Shown: in pieces, positions 44,835 through 52,085 of the stretch
Position numbering within the stretch: position 1 is the first letter of the stretch
Layout of the letters: each line of letters opens with the position of its first letter
Origin: Brachybacterium sp. YJGR34
GTDB taxonomy: Bacteria; Actinomycetota; Actinomycetes; Actinomycetales; Dermabacteraceae
Length of the DNA stretch: 64,000 nt
Direction: 5' to 3'
Assembly (NCBI RefSeq): GCF_003347015.1
Contig: NZ_PNFB01000015.1
Span: 32,129-96,128, forward strand
Notes under the pieces: generated by a model
The model's database searches: none
What the model was told of the DNA's origin: nothing
The model's input: the letters and a program-made list of their open reading frames with translations, nothing else
Translations under genes and position numbers: made by a program

Positions 44835-45917
44835 GTGACCGCCACCGGACCCCGCCCCCGCCCGCCCCGTCGGATCATCCTGCTCGCCGGCCCCTCGGGC
44901 AGCGGCAAGGGCGAGCTGTCGCGGCGCTCCGACCTCCCGGTCCTCCCGCTCGACGAGTTCTACCGTGATCATGACGAGCCGGGGCTCCCGCGCCGCTTCG
45001 GCATCGTGGACTGGGACGATCCGGCCTCCTGGAACGCGGGCGCGGCGCTCGAGGCGCTCACGGCCCTCGCCCATGACGGCGCCGCGGAGATCCCCTCCTA
45101 CTCGATCCCGGACTCGCGCCGGGTGGGCACCGCCCGGCTCGAGGCCGGGACCGCGCCGCTGCTGATCGCCGAGGGCATCTTCGCCGCGGAGCTCATCGCA
45201 CCCCTGCGAGCGGCCGGCCTGCTCGCCGACGCCCTGGTGCTGGATCGCCCCGCACCGGTCGTCTTCGCGCTGCGCGGGGCCCGGGACCTGCGCGAGCACC
45301 GCAAGGCGCCCCTGACCCTCCTGCGGCGCGGCTGGTCGCTGGCACGCACGCAGCGCGGCGACGTCTCCGCGTGGATCGGGGCGGGCATGCGCCCGATGCG
45401 GCTGCACGAGGCGGCCCGCTGGATCCACGTCCTCACCGCCTGCGCCGAGGCCGAGCGGCATCTTCACGGCGCCGACCACCGGCAGCGGATCCTCTCGATC
45501 ACCGCGGTGTGCTTCCTGCGCGACGGGGCCGCCGGGGCCGAGGTGCTCGCGGTGCGCAAGCGCGGCACCGGCTCCTACATGCAGGTCGGCGGGAAGCTCG
45601 AGCCCGGGGAGTCCGCGCTCGACGCGGCGGTGCGGGAGTGCGAGGAGGAGATCGGGGTGCGCCTGGCGCCCTCGGACCTCGCGCCGCTGGGCGACTACGA
45701 GGCCGTCGCCGCGAACGAGCCCGACACCCGGGTGCGCTCCACGGTCTGGACCACGCGGGCCGTGCTCCCGGAGCCGCTCGCGGTCCGGGCCGAGCTGGCC
45801 GACCACCGCTGGGTGCCGGTCGCCGACCCGGGCGTCGGCGCCCGCCTGGCGCCCCTCATGACCGAGCACATCCTGCCCGCGCTGCGGGAGCGGCTCACGG
45901 TGACGGACGGGGGCTGA
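44835..45917 (+). CDS. Uridine kinase-like P-loop domain fused to a Nudix hydrolase
   Basis: A 360-residue protein. Residues about 12-215 resemble actinobacterial uridine kinases: IILLAGPSGSGKGELSRRSD, then LPLDEFYRDHDEPGLP. The Walker A ends GKGE rather than GKS/T, so the usual Mg2+-binding hydroxyl is absent. Residues about 220-350 are a Nudix hydrolase with a complete box, GKLEPGESALDAAV followed by RECEEEIGV, suited to cleave nucleotide diphosphate linkages. The start GTG has a -10 element 8 nt upstream. The fusion lies among nucleoside salvage genes (deoC, deoA, cdd, PNP), so a role in pyrimidine nucleotide recycling or cleaning is plausible. Kinase activity is uncertain because of the P-loop change. 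Confidence 0.86.
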   Translation: MTATGPRPRPPRRIILLAGPSGSGKGELSRRSDLPVLPLDEFYRDHDEPGLPRRFGIVDWDDPASWNAGAALEALTALAHDGAAEIPSYSIPDSRRVGTARLEAGTAPLLIAEGIFAAELIAPLRAAGLLADALVLDRPAPVVFALRGARDLREHRKAPLTLLRRGWSLARTQRGDVSAWIGAGMRPMRLHEAARWIHVLTACAEAERHLHGADHRQRILSITAVCFLRDGAAGAEVLAVRKRGTGSYMQVGGKLEPGESALDAAVRECEEEIGVRLAPSDLAPLGDYEAVAANEPDTRVRSTVWTTRAVLPEPLAVRAELADHRWVPVADPGVGARLAPLMTEHILPALRERLTVTDGG

Positions 45918-45956
45918 GCCCCCGCCCCGTCGCGGCGCCGCGTCGCGGAACGAGGC

Positions 45957-46463
45957 TCAGTCGTTCCAGCGGGTGCAGGTCACGGTGCCGTCCAGGGTGG
46001 CCCCGCCCACCGTGGTCCCCGCGAAGGTGACGCCGTCCTGCCCGAGGGCCACGCCGCCCGGATCGGTGGCCCTGTACGGGCGCTCCTGGCCGAGCTTCAC
46101 CATGACGAACTCTCCCGGGGTCAGCTCCACCAGGGGCGGCTGGTCATCGGAGGTGCCGATCAGGTGCCGGATCTCCCCCGGCGCGCCCGAGCAGCGCACC
46201 TCGGTCAGCGCGAGGGTCGTCGTGCCCTCGGAGGTGGTCAGGGTCAGGGACGCGGCCGCGGGGCCCGCGACCCCGTCGGCATCCGCGGCCCGGTCGGCAT
46301 CGGACTCGCCGTCGGAGCCGCCGCCGTCCGAGGCACCGCCGCCGTCCGAGGACCCCGCCGTCACGCCCGGGCGGGGCGACTCGGTGCCGGCGGGGTCGTC
46401 CGCGCAGCCGCCGAGGAGCAGCACGGACAGGGCGAGCAGGGGCAGACCACGGGCGATGCGCAT
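45957..46463 (-). CDS. Small lipoprotein of unknown function
   Basis: A 168-residue secreted lipoprotein. The N-terminus is a lipoprotein signal peptide: basic MRIAR, hydrophobic LPLLALSVLLL and lipobox LGGC with the lipidated Cys at residue 20. Residues about 25-72 are low complexity (Gly/Ser/Asp/Ala), a flexible spacer. The folded part (about 73-168) contains two cysteines (VRCSGAPG and the final TCTRWND) that could form a disulfide, and repeated beta-like strands. The layout recalls LpqH-type mycobacterial lipoproteins, but similarity is not strong enough to assign. It lies 97 bp after the deoA stop, in the same orientation. Confidence 0.8.
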   Translation of the reverse strand: MRIARGLPLLALSVLLLGGCADDPAGTESPRPGVTAGSSDGGGASDGGGSDGESDADRAADADGVAGPAAASLTLTTSEGTTTLALTEVRCSGAPGEIRHLIGTSDDQPPLVELTPGEFVMVKLGQERPYRATDPGGVALGQDGVTFAGTTVGGATLDGTVTCTRWND

Positions 46464-46560
46464 GCCCCCACTGTGCGATCGACGCGCAGGGGTTTCCACT
46501 CCGCCTGCGGGCTCGGAGACGAGATCGACATCGGCCGTCCGTCCCGAGCCCGGGGCCCGC

Positions 46561-47868
46561 TCAGGCGATCCGGTCGCGGAGGATCCGACGGGGCGGCACC
46601 GGAGTCCCGGGGGCGGAGAGCGTCCACGCCCCCTCGATCGCCTGCACCGCGCGCTCCACCCGCTCCGGGGTGTCGGTGTGCAGCCGTGCCAGCACGTCCC
46701 CGGACCGCACCTCCTCGCCGTGGTGGCGGAGGATCTCCACCCCGGCCGCCGCCTGCACCGACTCGCCGGGCCGGGAGCGGCCGGCGCCCAGACGCCAGGC
46801 CGCGACGCCCACGCCCATCGCATCCAGCCCGGAGACGATGCCGTCCTCCTCGGCCCGCAGCTCCTCGACGTGCCGCGCACGGGGCAGCGGCGCGTCGACG
46901 TCGCCGCCCTGCGCCGTGATCATCGCCCGCCAGGAGTCCATGGCCCGGCCGTCGGCGAGCGCGGCCTCCACGTCCGCATCGCGCACCCCGGCGGCCTCGA
47001 GCATCTCGGTCGCCAGCGCGCAGGTCAGCTCGCGGACGTCGTCGGGACCGCCCCCGTCGAGGATCTCGAGCGACTCGCGCACCTCGAGGGCGTTGCCGGC
47101 GGTGCGTCCCAGGGGCGCGGACATGTCCGTCAGCAGCGCGACGGTGCGCACCCCGGCGTCGGTGCCGAGCTCGACCATGGTGCGGGCGAGCTCGCGCGCC
47201 TCGGCCTCGTCCGTCATGAAGGCGCCCGCGCCGGTCTTGACGTCGAGGGTCAGCGCGGCGGTGCCCTCGGCGATCTTCTTGGACATGATCGAGGAGGCGA
47301 TGAGGGGGATGGACTCCACGGTGCCGGTCACGTCGCGCAGCGCGTAGAGCTTCTTGTCCGCCGGGGCGAGGCCGGCGCCGGCCGCGCAGATGACCGCGCC
47401 TGCGCTCTCGAGCTGCGCCATCATCTGCTCGGTGGTGAGATCGGCGCGCCAGCCGGGGATCGCCTCGAGCTTGTCGAGGGTGCCGCCGGTGTGGCCCAGC
47501 CCGCGGCCGGAGAGCTGCGGCACCGCGACGCCGAAGGAGGCCACCAGCGGTGCCAGCGGCAGGGTGATCTTGTCCCCCACGCCGCCGGTGGAGTGCTTGT
47601 CCGTGGTGGGCTTCGACAGGGCGCTGAAGTCCATCCGCTCGCCGCTGGCGATCATGGCGGCGGTCCAGCGGGCGATCTCGCGCCGTTCCATGCCGCGCAG
47701 GAAGATCGCCATGGCCAGAGCGGCCATCTGCTCCTCGGCGACGACGCCGCGGGTGTAGGCATCGATCACCCAGTCGATCTGGCCGTCGTCCAGGGCGCGG
47801 CCGTCGCGCTTGGCGCGGAGGATGTCGACGGCGTCGTGCGGCTCGACGGTGGGGGCGGGAGTGGTCAT
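46561..47868 (-). CDS. deoA: Thymidine phosphorylase
   Basis: DeoA splits thymidine or deoxyuridine with phosphate to base and deoxyribose-1-phosphate. The 435-residue protein has the family motifs DILRAKRDGRALDDGQIDW, KPTTDKHSTGGVGDK for phosphate and substrate binding, SGRGLGHTGGTLDKLEAIPG, and DVKTGAGAFM. ATG at 47868 overlaps the cdd stop codon by 4 nt, so deaminated nucleoside can pass on to this enzyme in a coupled operon. The frame stays open upstream through cdd but the overlap fixes the start. DeoC at 44078 handles the sugar product after mutase action. Confidence 0.95.
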   Translation of the reverse strand: MTTPAPTVEPHDAVDILRAKRDGRALDDGQIDWVIDAYTRGVVAEEQMAALAMAIFLRGMERREIARWTAAMIASGERMDFSALSKPTTDKHSTGGVGDKITLPLAPLVASFGVAVPQLSGRGLGHTGGTLDKLEAIPGWRADLTTEQMMAQLESAGAVICAAGAGLAPADKKLYALRDVTGTVESIPLIASSIMSKKIAEGTAALTLDVKTGAGAFMTDEAEARELARTMVELGTDAGVRTVALLTDMSAPLGRTAGNALEVRESLEILDGGGPDDVRELTCALATEMLEAAGVRDADVEAALADGRAMDSWRAMITAQGGDVDAPLPRARHVEELRAEEDGIVSGLDAMGVGVAAWRLGAGRSRPGESVQAAAGVEILRHHGEEVRSGDVLARLHTDTPERVERAVQAIEGAWTLSAPGTPVPPRRILRDRIA

Positions 47869-48278
47869 GATGTGCTCGTCTCCTCGAGGTCGTGGGGTCC
47901 GAAGGCCTGGGGCAGCACGGCGTCCATCCCGAGGATGCCGCGGGGGGTGAGGATCCGCAGGGCGGGATCCGCGTGCTCGGACAGCAGCTGGCGGCAGCGA
48001 CCGCAGGGCATGATCACCGCGCCCGCGCCGTCGACGCAGACGAAGGCGGTCAGCCGGCCGCCGCCTCCCGCGACGAGATCGCTGATCAGTCCGCACTCCG
48101 CGCAGAGGGTGACCCCGTACCCGGCGTTCTCCACGTTGCAGCCGGCGACGATGCGGCCGTCGTCGACGAGGGCCGCGGCGCCCACCCGGTAGCGGGAGTA
48201 GGGGGCGTAGGCGCGCTGGGCGATCTCGCGGGCCACCTCGAGCAGCTGCTCGAAGCGGTCGGTCTCGGCTCCGGTCAT
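47865..48278 (-). CDS. cdd: Cytidine deaminase
   Basis: Cdd deaminates cytidine and deoxycytidine to uridine and deoxyuridine. The 137-residue length is that of the small tetrameric form. YAPYSRYRVGAAAL is the N-terminal motif, the zinc site is CAECGL with catalytic Glu plus PCGRCRQLL, and GCNVENAGYG binds substrate. ATG at 48278 has GGAGGAG upstream. It is the first gene of a cdd-deoA operon; cdd-deoA next to sdh is also the mycobacterial order as I remember it. Confidence 0.95.
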   Translation of the reverse strand: MTGAETDRFEQLLEVAREIAQRAYAPYSRYRVGAAALVDDGRIVAGCNVENAGYGVTLCAECGLISDLVAGGGGRLTAFVCVDGAGAVIMPCGRCRQLLSEHADPALRILTPRGILGMDAVLPQAFGPHDLEETSTS

Positions 48279-48367
48279 GGGTGCTCCTCCTTCGCCCCGG
48301 CTCGGGGCGTTCGGGTCCTCGCGGCGGGCGGGCCGTCCTCAGCCTGCCACAGGCGCGCCGGTCGCAG

Positions 48368-48401
48368 GAGCATCCGCGGCCGAGCGGGATGCCGCGGGCT
48401 C
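48368..48401 (-). terminator. Hairpin after the amidohydrolase gene
   Basis: GAGC, a 2-nt bulge, CCGCGGC, a 10-nt loop, GCCGCGG and GCTC form an 11-bp interrupted stem just past the amidohydrolase stop codon. No T-tract. The rest of the 128-bp gap up to cdd shows only the cdd ribosome site. Confidence 0.4.
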
Positions 48402-48406
48402 CGTGC

Positions 48407-49648
48407 TCAGGCGGGCAGCAGGTCCCGCTGGACGCAGGCGGCGGCGAGCACGGACGCGCCGATGCCGATCGCGCGCTCGTCGATCATGAGGTCGCCCATG
48501 TGCAGGTCGTAGGTGCGCCCGCCGGGGGTACGGGTCCCCAGCCGCGCCAGCGCGCCGGGCACCTTCTCGAGGTACCAGGCGAAGTCCTCGCCGCCGAGGG
48601 ACTGCGCGGTGGGATCGAGGTTCTCGCGCCCCAGCACGCCGCCGACCGCCGCGCCGAGGACCTCGACGCTCCGGGCGGAGTTGGCCACCGGCGGCACGCC
48701 CCGCTCGTGGGTGACGCTCGCCTCGACACCCCAGGGGCGCACGAGGTCCGCGAGCACGGACTCCAGCAGCTCCTCGGCCCGGTCCCAGGCCTCGTGGTCC
48801 AGGCAGCGGAGCGTCCCCTCCAGGGTGCCGCTGGAGGGGATCGCGTTGAAGGCGGAGCCGGCGTGGATGCTCCCCCAGGTCAGGTTCACCCCGGAGCGCG
48901 GGTCCATCCGCCGGGTGAGCGCGGCCGGCAGCTGGGTGGCGATCGACCCCAGTGCATAGACCAGGTCCTGGGTGAGGTGCGGCCGTGAGGTGTGGCCGCC
49001 CGCCCCGCGCACCTCGATCCGCACCGGATCGGTCGCCGAGGTGATGGGCCCGGTCTTGAGGCCGATGTGGCCGACGTCGACCCCCGGATCGCAGTGCAGG
49101 GCGAGGATCGAGTCGACGCCCTCGAGGACGCCCTGGGCGATGAGGTCGAGCGCCCCGCAGGGGTGCATCTCCTCCGAGGGCTGGAAGATCAGGCGCACAC
49201 CCCGGCGCAGCGCCCCGGCGTCCGCGACCCGCACCAGCGCCATGGCGGCGCCGAGCACCGCGCTCATGTGGACGTCGTGCCCGCAGGCGTGGGAGACGCC
49301 CTCGACGGCGGAGCGGTAGGAGACGGCGGTGAGCTCGGGAATGCCGAGCGCGTCCATGTCCGCGCGCAGCGCGATCGGCGCCAGGCGCGGATCGGAGCCC
49401 GGGATGTCGCAGAGCACGCCGGTGGAGCGCAGCCGCCGCGGGGACAGACCCAGCGCGGCGAGGTGCTCGAGGACGAACTCGGTGGTGGCGTGCTCCTCGT
49501 GGGAGAGCTCGGGATGGCGGTGGAGATGACGTCGCACCGCGCTGAGCTCCTCGGACCTCTCCCGCACGCTCCGGGCGATCAGGCCCTCCGGCCCCAGCAT
49601 CGAGCGCTGCTCCGGGGTGCCCAGCAAGACCTGCTGCGTCTGCTCCAC
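48407..49648 (-). CDS. M20D-family amidohydrolase (AmiA/AmiB-like)
   Basis: A 413-residue zinc amidohydrolase of the M20D group, which includes N-acyl amino acid and indole-acetyl amino acid hydrolases. The N-terminal HLHRHPELSHEEHATTE is diagnostic; metal ligands are in RADMDALGIPE, CGHDVHM and FQPSEEMHPCG, with SLGGEDFAWYL near the end. A dimerisation domain begins near GAGGHTSRPHL. There is no signal peptide. GTG at 49648 was used, with AGGA about 9 nt upstream. Mycobacteria carry related amiA1/amiB1 genes in the corresponding place (from memory). The natural substrate is unknown. Confidence 0.9.
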   Translation of the reverse strand: MEQTQQVLLGTPEQRSMLGPEGLIARSVRERSEELSAVRRHLHRHPELSHEEHATTEFVLEHLAALGLSPRRLRSTGVLCDIPGSDPRLAPIALRADMDALGIPELTAVSYRSAVEGVSHACGHDVHMSAVLGAAMALVRVADAGALRRGVRLIFQPSEEMHPCGALDLIAQGVLEGVDSILALHCDPGVDVGHIGLKTGPITSATDPVRIEVRGAGGHTSRPHLTQDLVYALGSIATQLPAALTRRMDPRSGVNLTWGSIHAGSAFNAIPSSGTLEGTLRCLDHEAWDRAEELLESVLADLVRPWGVEASVTHERGVPPVANSARSVEVLGAAVGGVLGRENLDPTAQSLGGEDFAWYLEKVPGALARLGTRTPGGRTYDLHMGDLMIDERAIGIGASVLAAACVQRDLLPA

Positions 49649-49708
49649 CTGTCCACTTCCTGTTCCCCTCGTGGCGGCCACCGGCCGTGGCCGCCGCACG
49701 GCACCGCG

Positions 49709-50893
49709 TCAGCGCAGGTGGCCCAGGCCCTGTGCGTCGAAGCGGGCGACGAGCGCGGAGAGGTCCTGCGCCGACTCGTCGTCGAGCACCAGCAGCGCGT
49801 CCTCGGTGTCGACGATGCTGATGCCGTCCAGCCCGACCAGGGCGATGCGGCGATCGGTGGCACCGTACACCGTGGCCCGGGAGGAGATGGCATCGACCTC
49901 GGCGCCGCCCAGCACCCGGACGTCGCCGTCGGCCCCCTCGCCCGCGCGGCGCGCGCCGTGCTCGCGCAGCTGGCGGGCGAGGGCCGCGAAGTCGCCGACG
50001 TCGTCCCAGTCGAAGGCGGCGGGCACCACCGCGACCCGGCCCCGCTCGGCGAGCGGCTCGGCCAGGGCGTGGTCGATCGCGATGGCGGTCAGGCGCGGCC
50101 ACACCGCGGCGAGCACCTCGTCGGCGGCGGGTGTGCCCTGGGCGGCCGCGATCTCTCGGACGCCCTCGGCCAAGGGCGGGATCTGCGCGGCGAGCTCGTC
50201 GAGCAGCACGCGGGCGCGGACCACGAACATGCCGGCGTTCCACAGGAAGCCTCCGGTGGCGAGGAACTGCTCGGCGCGCTCCCGGTCCGGCTTCTCCACG
50301 AAGCGCCGCACCCCATGGGCGCCGACGGCCCGCAGCGCGGGATCCTCCCCGGGGCCCGGGCTCTCCCCCGCGCCGGGGCGGTGCTGCTCGATGTAGCCGA
50401 AGCCGGTCGCCGGGGAAGTGGGCGCGATGCCCAGGGTCACGAGGTAGTCCAGCTCCGCCGCCTCGCGGGCGGCCGCGACCGCCTCGCCGAAGGCCCGGGT
50501 GTCGCCGATCAGGTGATCGGCGGCGAAGGAGCCGATCACGGCCTCCGGGTCCTCGCGCTCCACCAGCGCGGCGGCCAGGGCGATGGCCGGCATGGAGTTG
50601 CGGGGGGTCGGCTCCACCACCACCCGGGCGGGCCCGTCCGTGGGCGCGCCCGCTCCGCCCGGTGCCGGCTGTCCGAGCTGCTCGGCGACCGCAGCGGCGT
50701 GCGCAGCACCGGTGACCACCAGCGGCGGGCGGTCCGAGAGCGGGAGGAGACGGTCCACCGTCTGCTGCAGCAGGGTCCGCCCCGTGCCCGTCAGGTCGAG
50801 CAGGAACTTGGGCCGGGCGCGCCGTGAGAGCGGCCACAGTCGGGCGCCGGCACCTCCGGCGGGGATCACGGGGACGAAGGGGGCCTCGGGCAT
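49709..50893 (-). CDS. manC: Mannose-1-phosphate guanylyltransferase
   Basis: The enzyme makes GDP-mannose from GTP and mannose-1-phosphate. The 394-residue protein has the nucleotidyltransferase signature PAGGAGARLWPLSRRARPKFLLDL, then PTPRNSMPAIALAAAL, FAADHLIG, FGYIEQHRPG and FVEKPDRERAEQFL, ending with FDWDDVGDFAAL. It lacks the C-terminal isomerase domain of bifunctional ManC. ATG at 50893 has a TACGCT -10 element 6 nt upstream and no Shine-Dalgarno, so the mRNA may be leaderless. GDP-mannose would feed mannosylated lipids or wall glycans, possibly the surface glycan at the left of the window. Confidence 0.93.
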   Translation of the reverse strand: MPEAPFVPVIPAGGAGARLWPLSRRARPKFLLDLTGTGRTLLQQTVDRLLPLSDRPPLVVTGAAHAAAVAEQLGQPAPGGAGAPTDGPARVVVEPTPRNSMPAIALAAALVEREDPEAVIGSFAADHLIGDTRAFGEAVAAAREAAELDYLVTLGIAPTSPATGFGYIEQHRPGAGESPGPGEDPALRAVGAHGVRRFVEKPDRERAEQFLATGGFLWNAGMFVVRARVLLDELAAQIPPLAEGVREIAAAQGTPAADEVLAAVWPRLTAIAIDHALAEPLAERGRVAVVPAAFDWDDVGDFAALARQLREHGARRAGEGADGDVRVLGGAEVDAISSRATVYGATDRRIALVGLDGISIVDTEDALLVLDDESAQDLSALVARFDAQGLGHLR

Positions 50894-50899
50894 CTGTCC

Positions 50900-50905
50900 A
50901 GCGTA
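50900..50905 (-). promoter_or_regulatory. -10 element for a probably leaderless transcript (manC)
   Basis: TACGCT on the minus strand, preceded by GGA, ends 6 nt before the ATG of manC. No ribosome site fits between. No clear -35. Confidence 0.45.
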
Positions 50906-50990
50906 TCCGCGTCCGGATCGCCCTGCGATGACGTCCGAGACACCCGCCGCAGCACGCCCGCCCGTGCGCAATCCGCGCGCCACCTGGTGC

Positions 50991-51019
50991 TAAGCTGAAC
51001 TCGCCCCTGTCGGGGGCGA
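50991..51019 (+). promoter_or_regulatory. sdhC promoter -10 and 5'-leader hairpin
   Basis: TAAGCT at 50991-50996 is a good -10. Just after it, TCGCCCC (51001-51007) and GGGGCGA (51013-51019) form a perfect 7-bp stem with a 5-nt loop, so the transcript would begin within or beside this hairpin. The leader to the sdhC GTG is about 165 nt and contains no open frame I can support. Confidence 0.45.
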
Positions 51020-51167
51020 TGATGATGTCGCCGTGTCGTGAAACGGTCGCCCGGTGGGCGGCACGCCCGCGACGGCCGTCCGAAGCAGTGCACCCAGGGC
51101 GGCGCGGCGCAGAGCGGCACCCGCATCCCAGACCCCGGCGCCATCCCGACGCTTCTGGAGGAACTCC

Positions 51168-51545
51168 GTGGCTTCAGCCCAATCCGGGACGCTCTATCGC
51201 GGACGCGAGGGCATGTGGTCCTGGGTCGCACACCGCATCTCAGGAATGCTCATCTTCCTGTTCCTGCTGGTGCACGTCCTGGACACCGCTCTCGTCCGCG
51301 TCTCCCCCGAGGCCTACAACGAGGTGATCGGCCACTACAAGACAGTGGTGTTCGGCCTCGGCGAGGTCGGCCTGGTCGGCGCGATCCTGTTCCACGCCCT
51401 GAACGGCCTGCGGATCATCCTGGTGGACTTCTGGTCGAAGGGCACCACGCATCAGCGCGGCATGTTCTGGGGCGTCGTCATCGCGTGGGTCGTCCTCATG
51501 GCCGGCTTCCTCCCCCGCCACCTCATGCACATGTTCGGAGGCTGA
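51168..51545 (+). CDS. sdhC: Succinate dehydrogenase cytochrome b subunit
   Basis: A 125-residue membrane anchor of succinate dehydrogenase (complex II), binding haem b and quinone. It has three hydrophobic helices (about 22-42, 60-80, 98-116). WSWVAHRISGMLIFLFLLVH contains the conserved HRxSG and a haem-ligand His; FHALNGLRIILVD is the second conserved stretch. GTG at 51168 has GGAGGA about 6 nt upstream. It is the first gene of sdhCDAB, 2 nt before sdhD. Confidence 0.93.
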   Translation: MASAQSGTLYRGREGMWSWVAHRISGMLIFLFLLVHVLDTALVRVSPEAYNEVIGHYKTVVFGLGEVGLVGAILFHALNGLRIILVDFWSKGTTHQRGMFWGVVIAWVVLMAGFLPRHLMHMFGG

Positions 51546-51547
51546 TC

Positions 51548-52000
51548 ATGAGCGCGCAGACCGCCATTCCCGACCCCAGCACCCGCTACCGCCGCACCGG
51601 CCAGCGCGGCGTGAACACCGAGATGCTCTCGTGGATGTTCATGCGCGCCTCGGGCGTGCTGCTGGTGATCCTCGTCTTCGGTCATCTCTTCGTGAACCTC
51701 TGGCTCGGCGAGGGGGTCAAGGGCATCGACTTCGCCTTCGTCGGCGGCAAGTGGGCCTCCCCGTTCTGGCAGGTCTGGGACCTGCTGATGCTCTGGCTGG
51801 GCCTCCTCCACGGCGGCAACGGCGTGCGCACGATCATCAGCGACTACGCCCGCGGCCCCCGCCTGCGCCTCGTGCTCAAGGGGCTGCTGTACGTCGCGGT
51901 CGTGGTGACGATCGTGCTGGGCACCCTGGTGATCTTCACCTTCGATCCCTGCCCCGTCGGCGCCGAGCCCAGCCTCCTGCCCTCCTTCTGCGAGGGCTGA
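51548..52000 (+). CDS. sdhD: Succinate dehydrogenase membrane anchor subunit
   Basis: The 150-residue second anchor subunit, with three helices (about 28-50, 73-92, 108-130). LSWMFMRASGVLLVILVFGHLFVN includes the conserved MR.SG motif and a haem-side His; LGLLHGGNGVRTIISDYAR holds the second His and the Asp-Tyr pair near the quinone site. ATG at 51548, two bases after the sdhC stop codon. Followed by sdhA after 85 bp. With sdhC it forms the cytochrome b part typical of actinobacterial Sdh2-like enzymes. Confidence 0.92.
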   Translation: MSAQTAIPDPSTRYRRTGQRGVNTEMLSWMFMRASGVLLVILVFGHLFVNLWLGEGVKGIDFAFVGGKWASPFWQVWDLLMLWLGLLHGGNGVRTIISDYARGPRLRLVLKGLLYVAVVVTIVLGTLVIFTFDPCPVGAEPSLLPSFCEG

Positions 52001-52085
52001 GGCCCCACCTCCCCGCGGCCGCCGCTCCCACGGACCGGCCGCCACCCCACTTCCCGGTCGACCCGAAACGGAGCAGTCACCCGAC

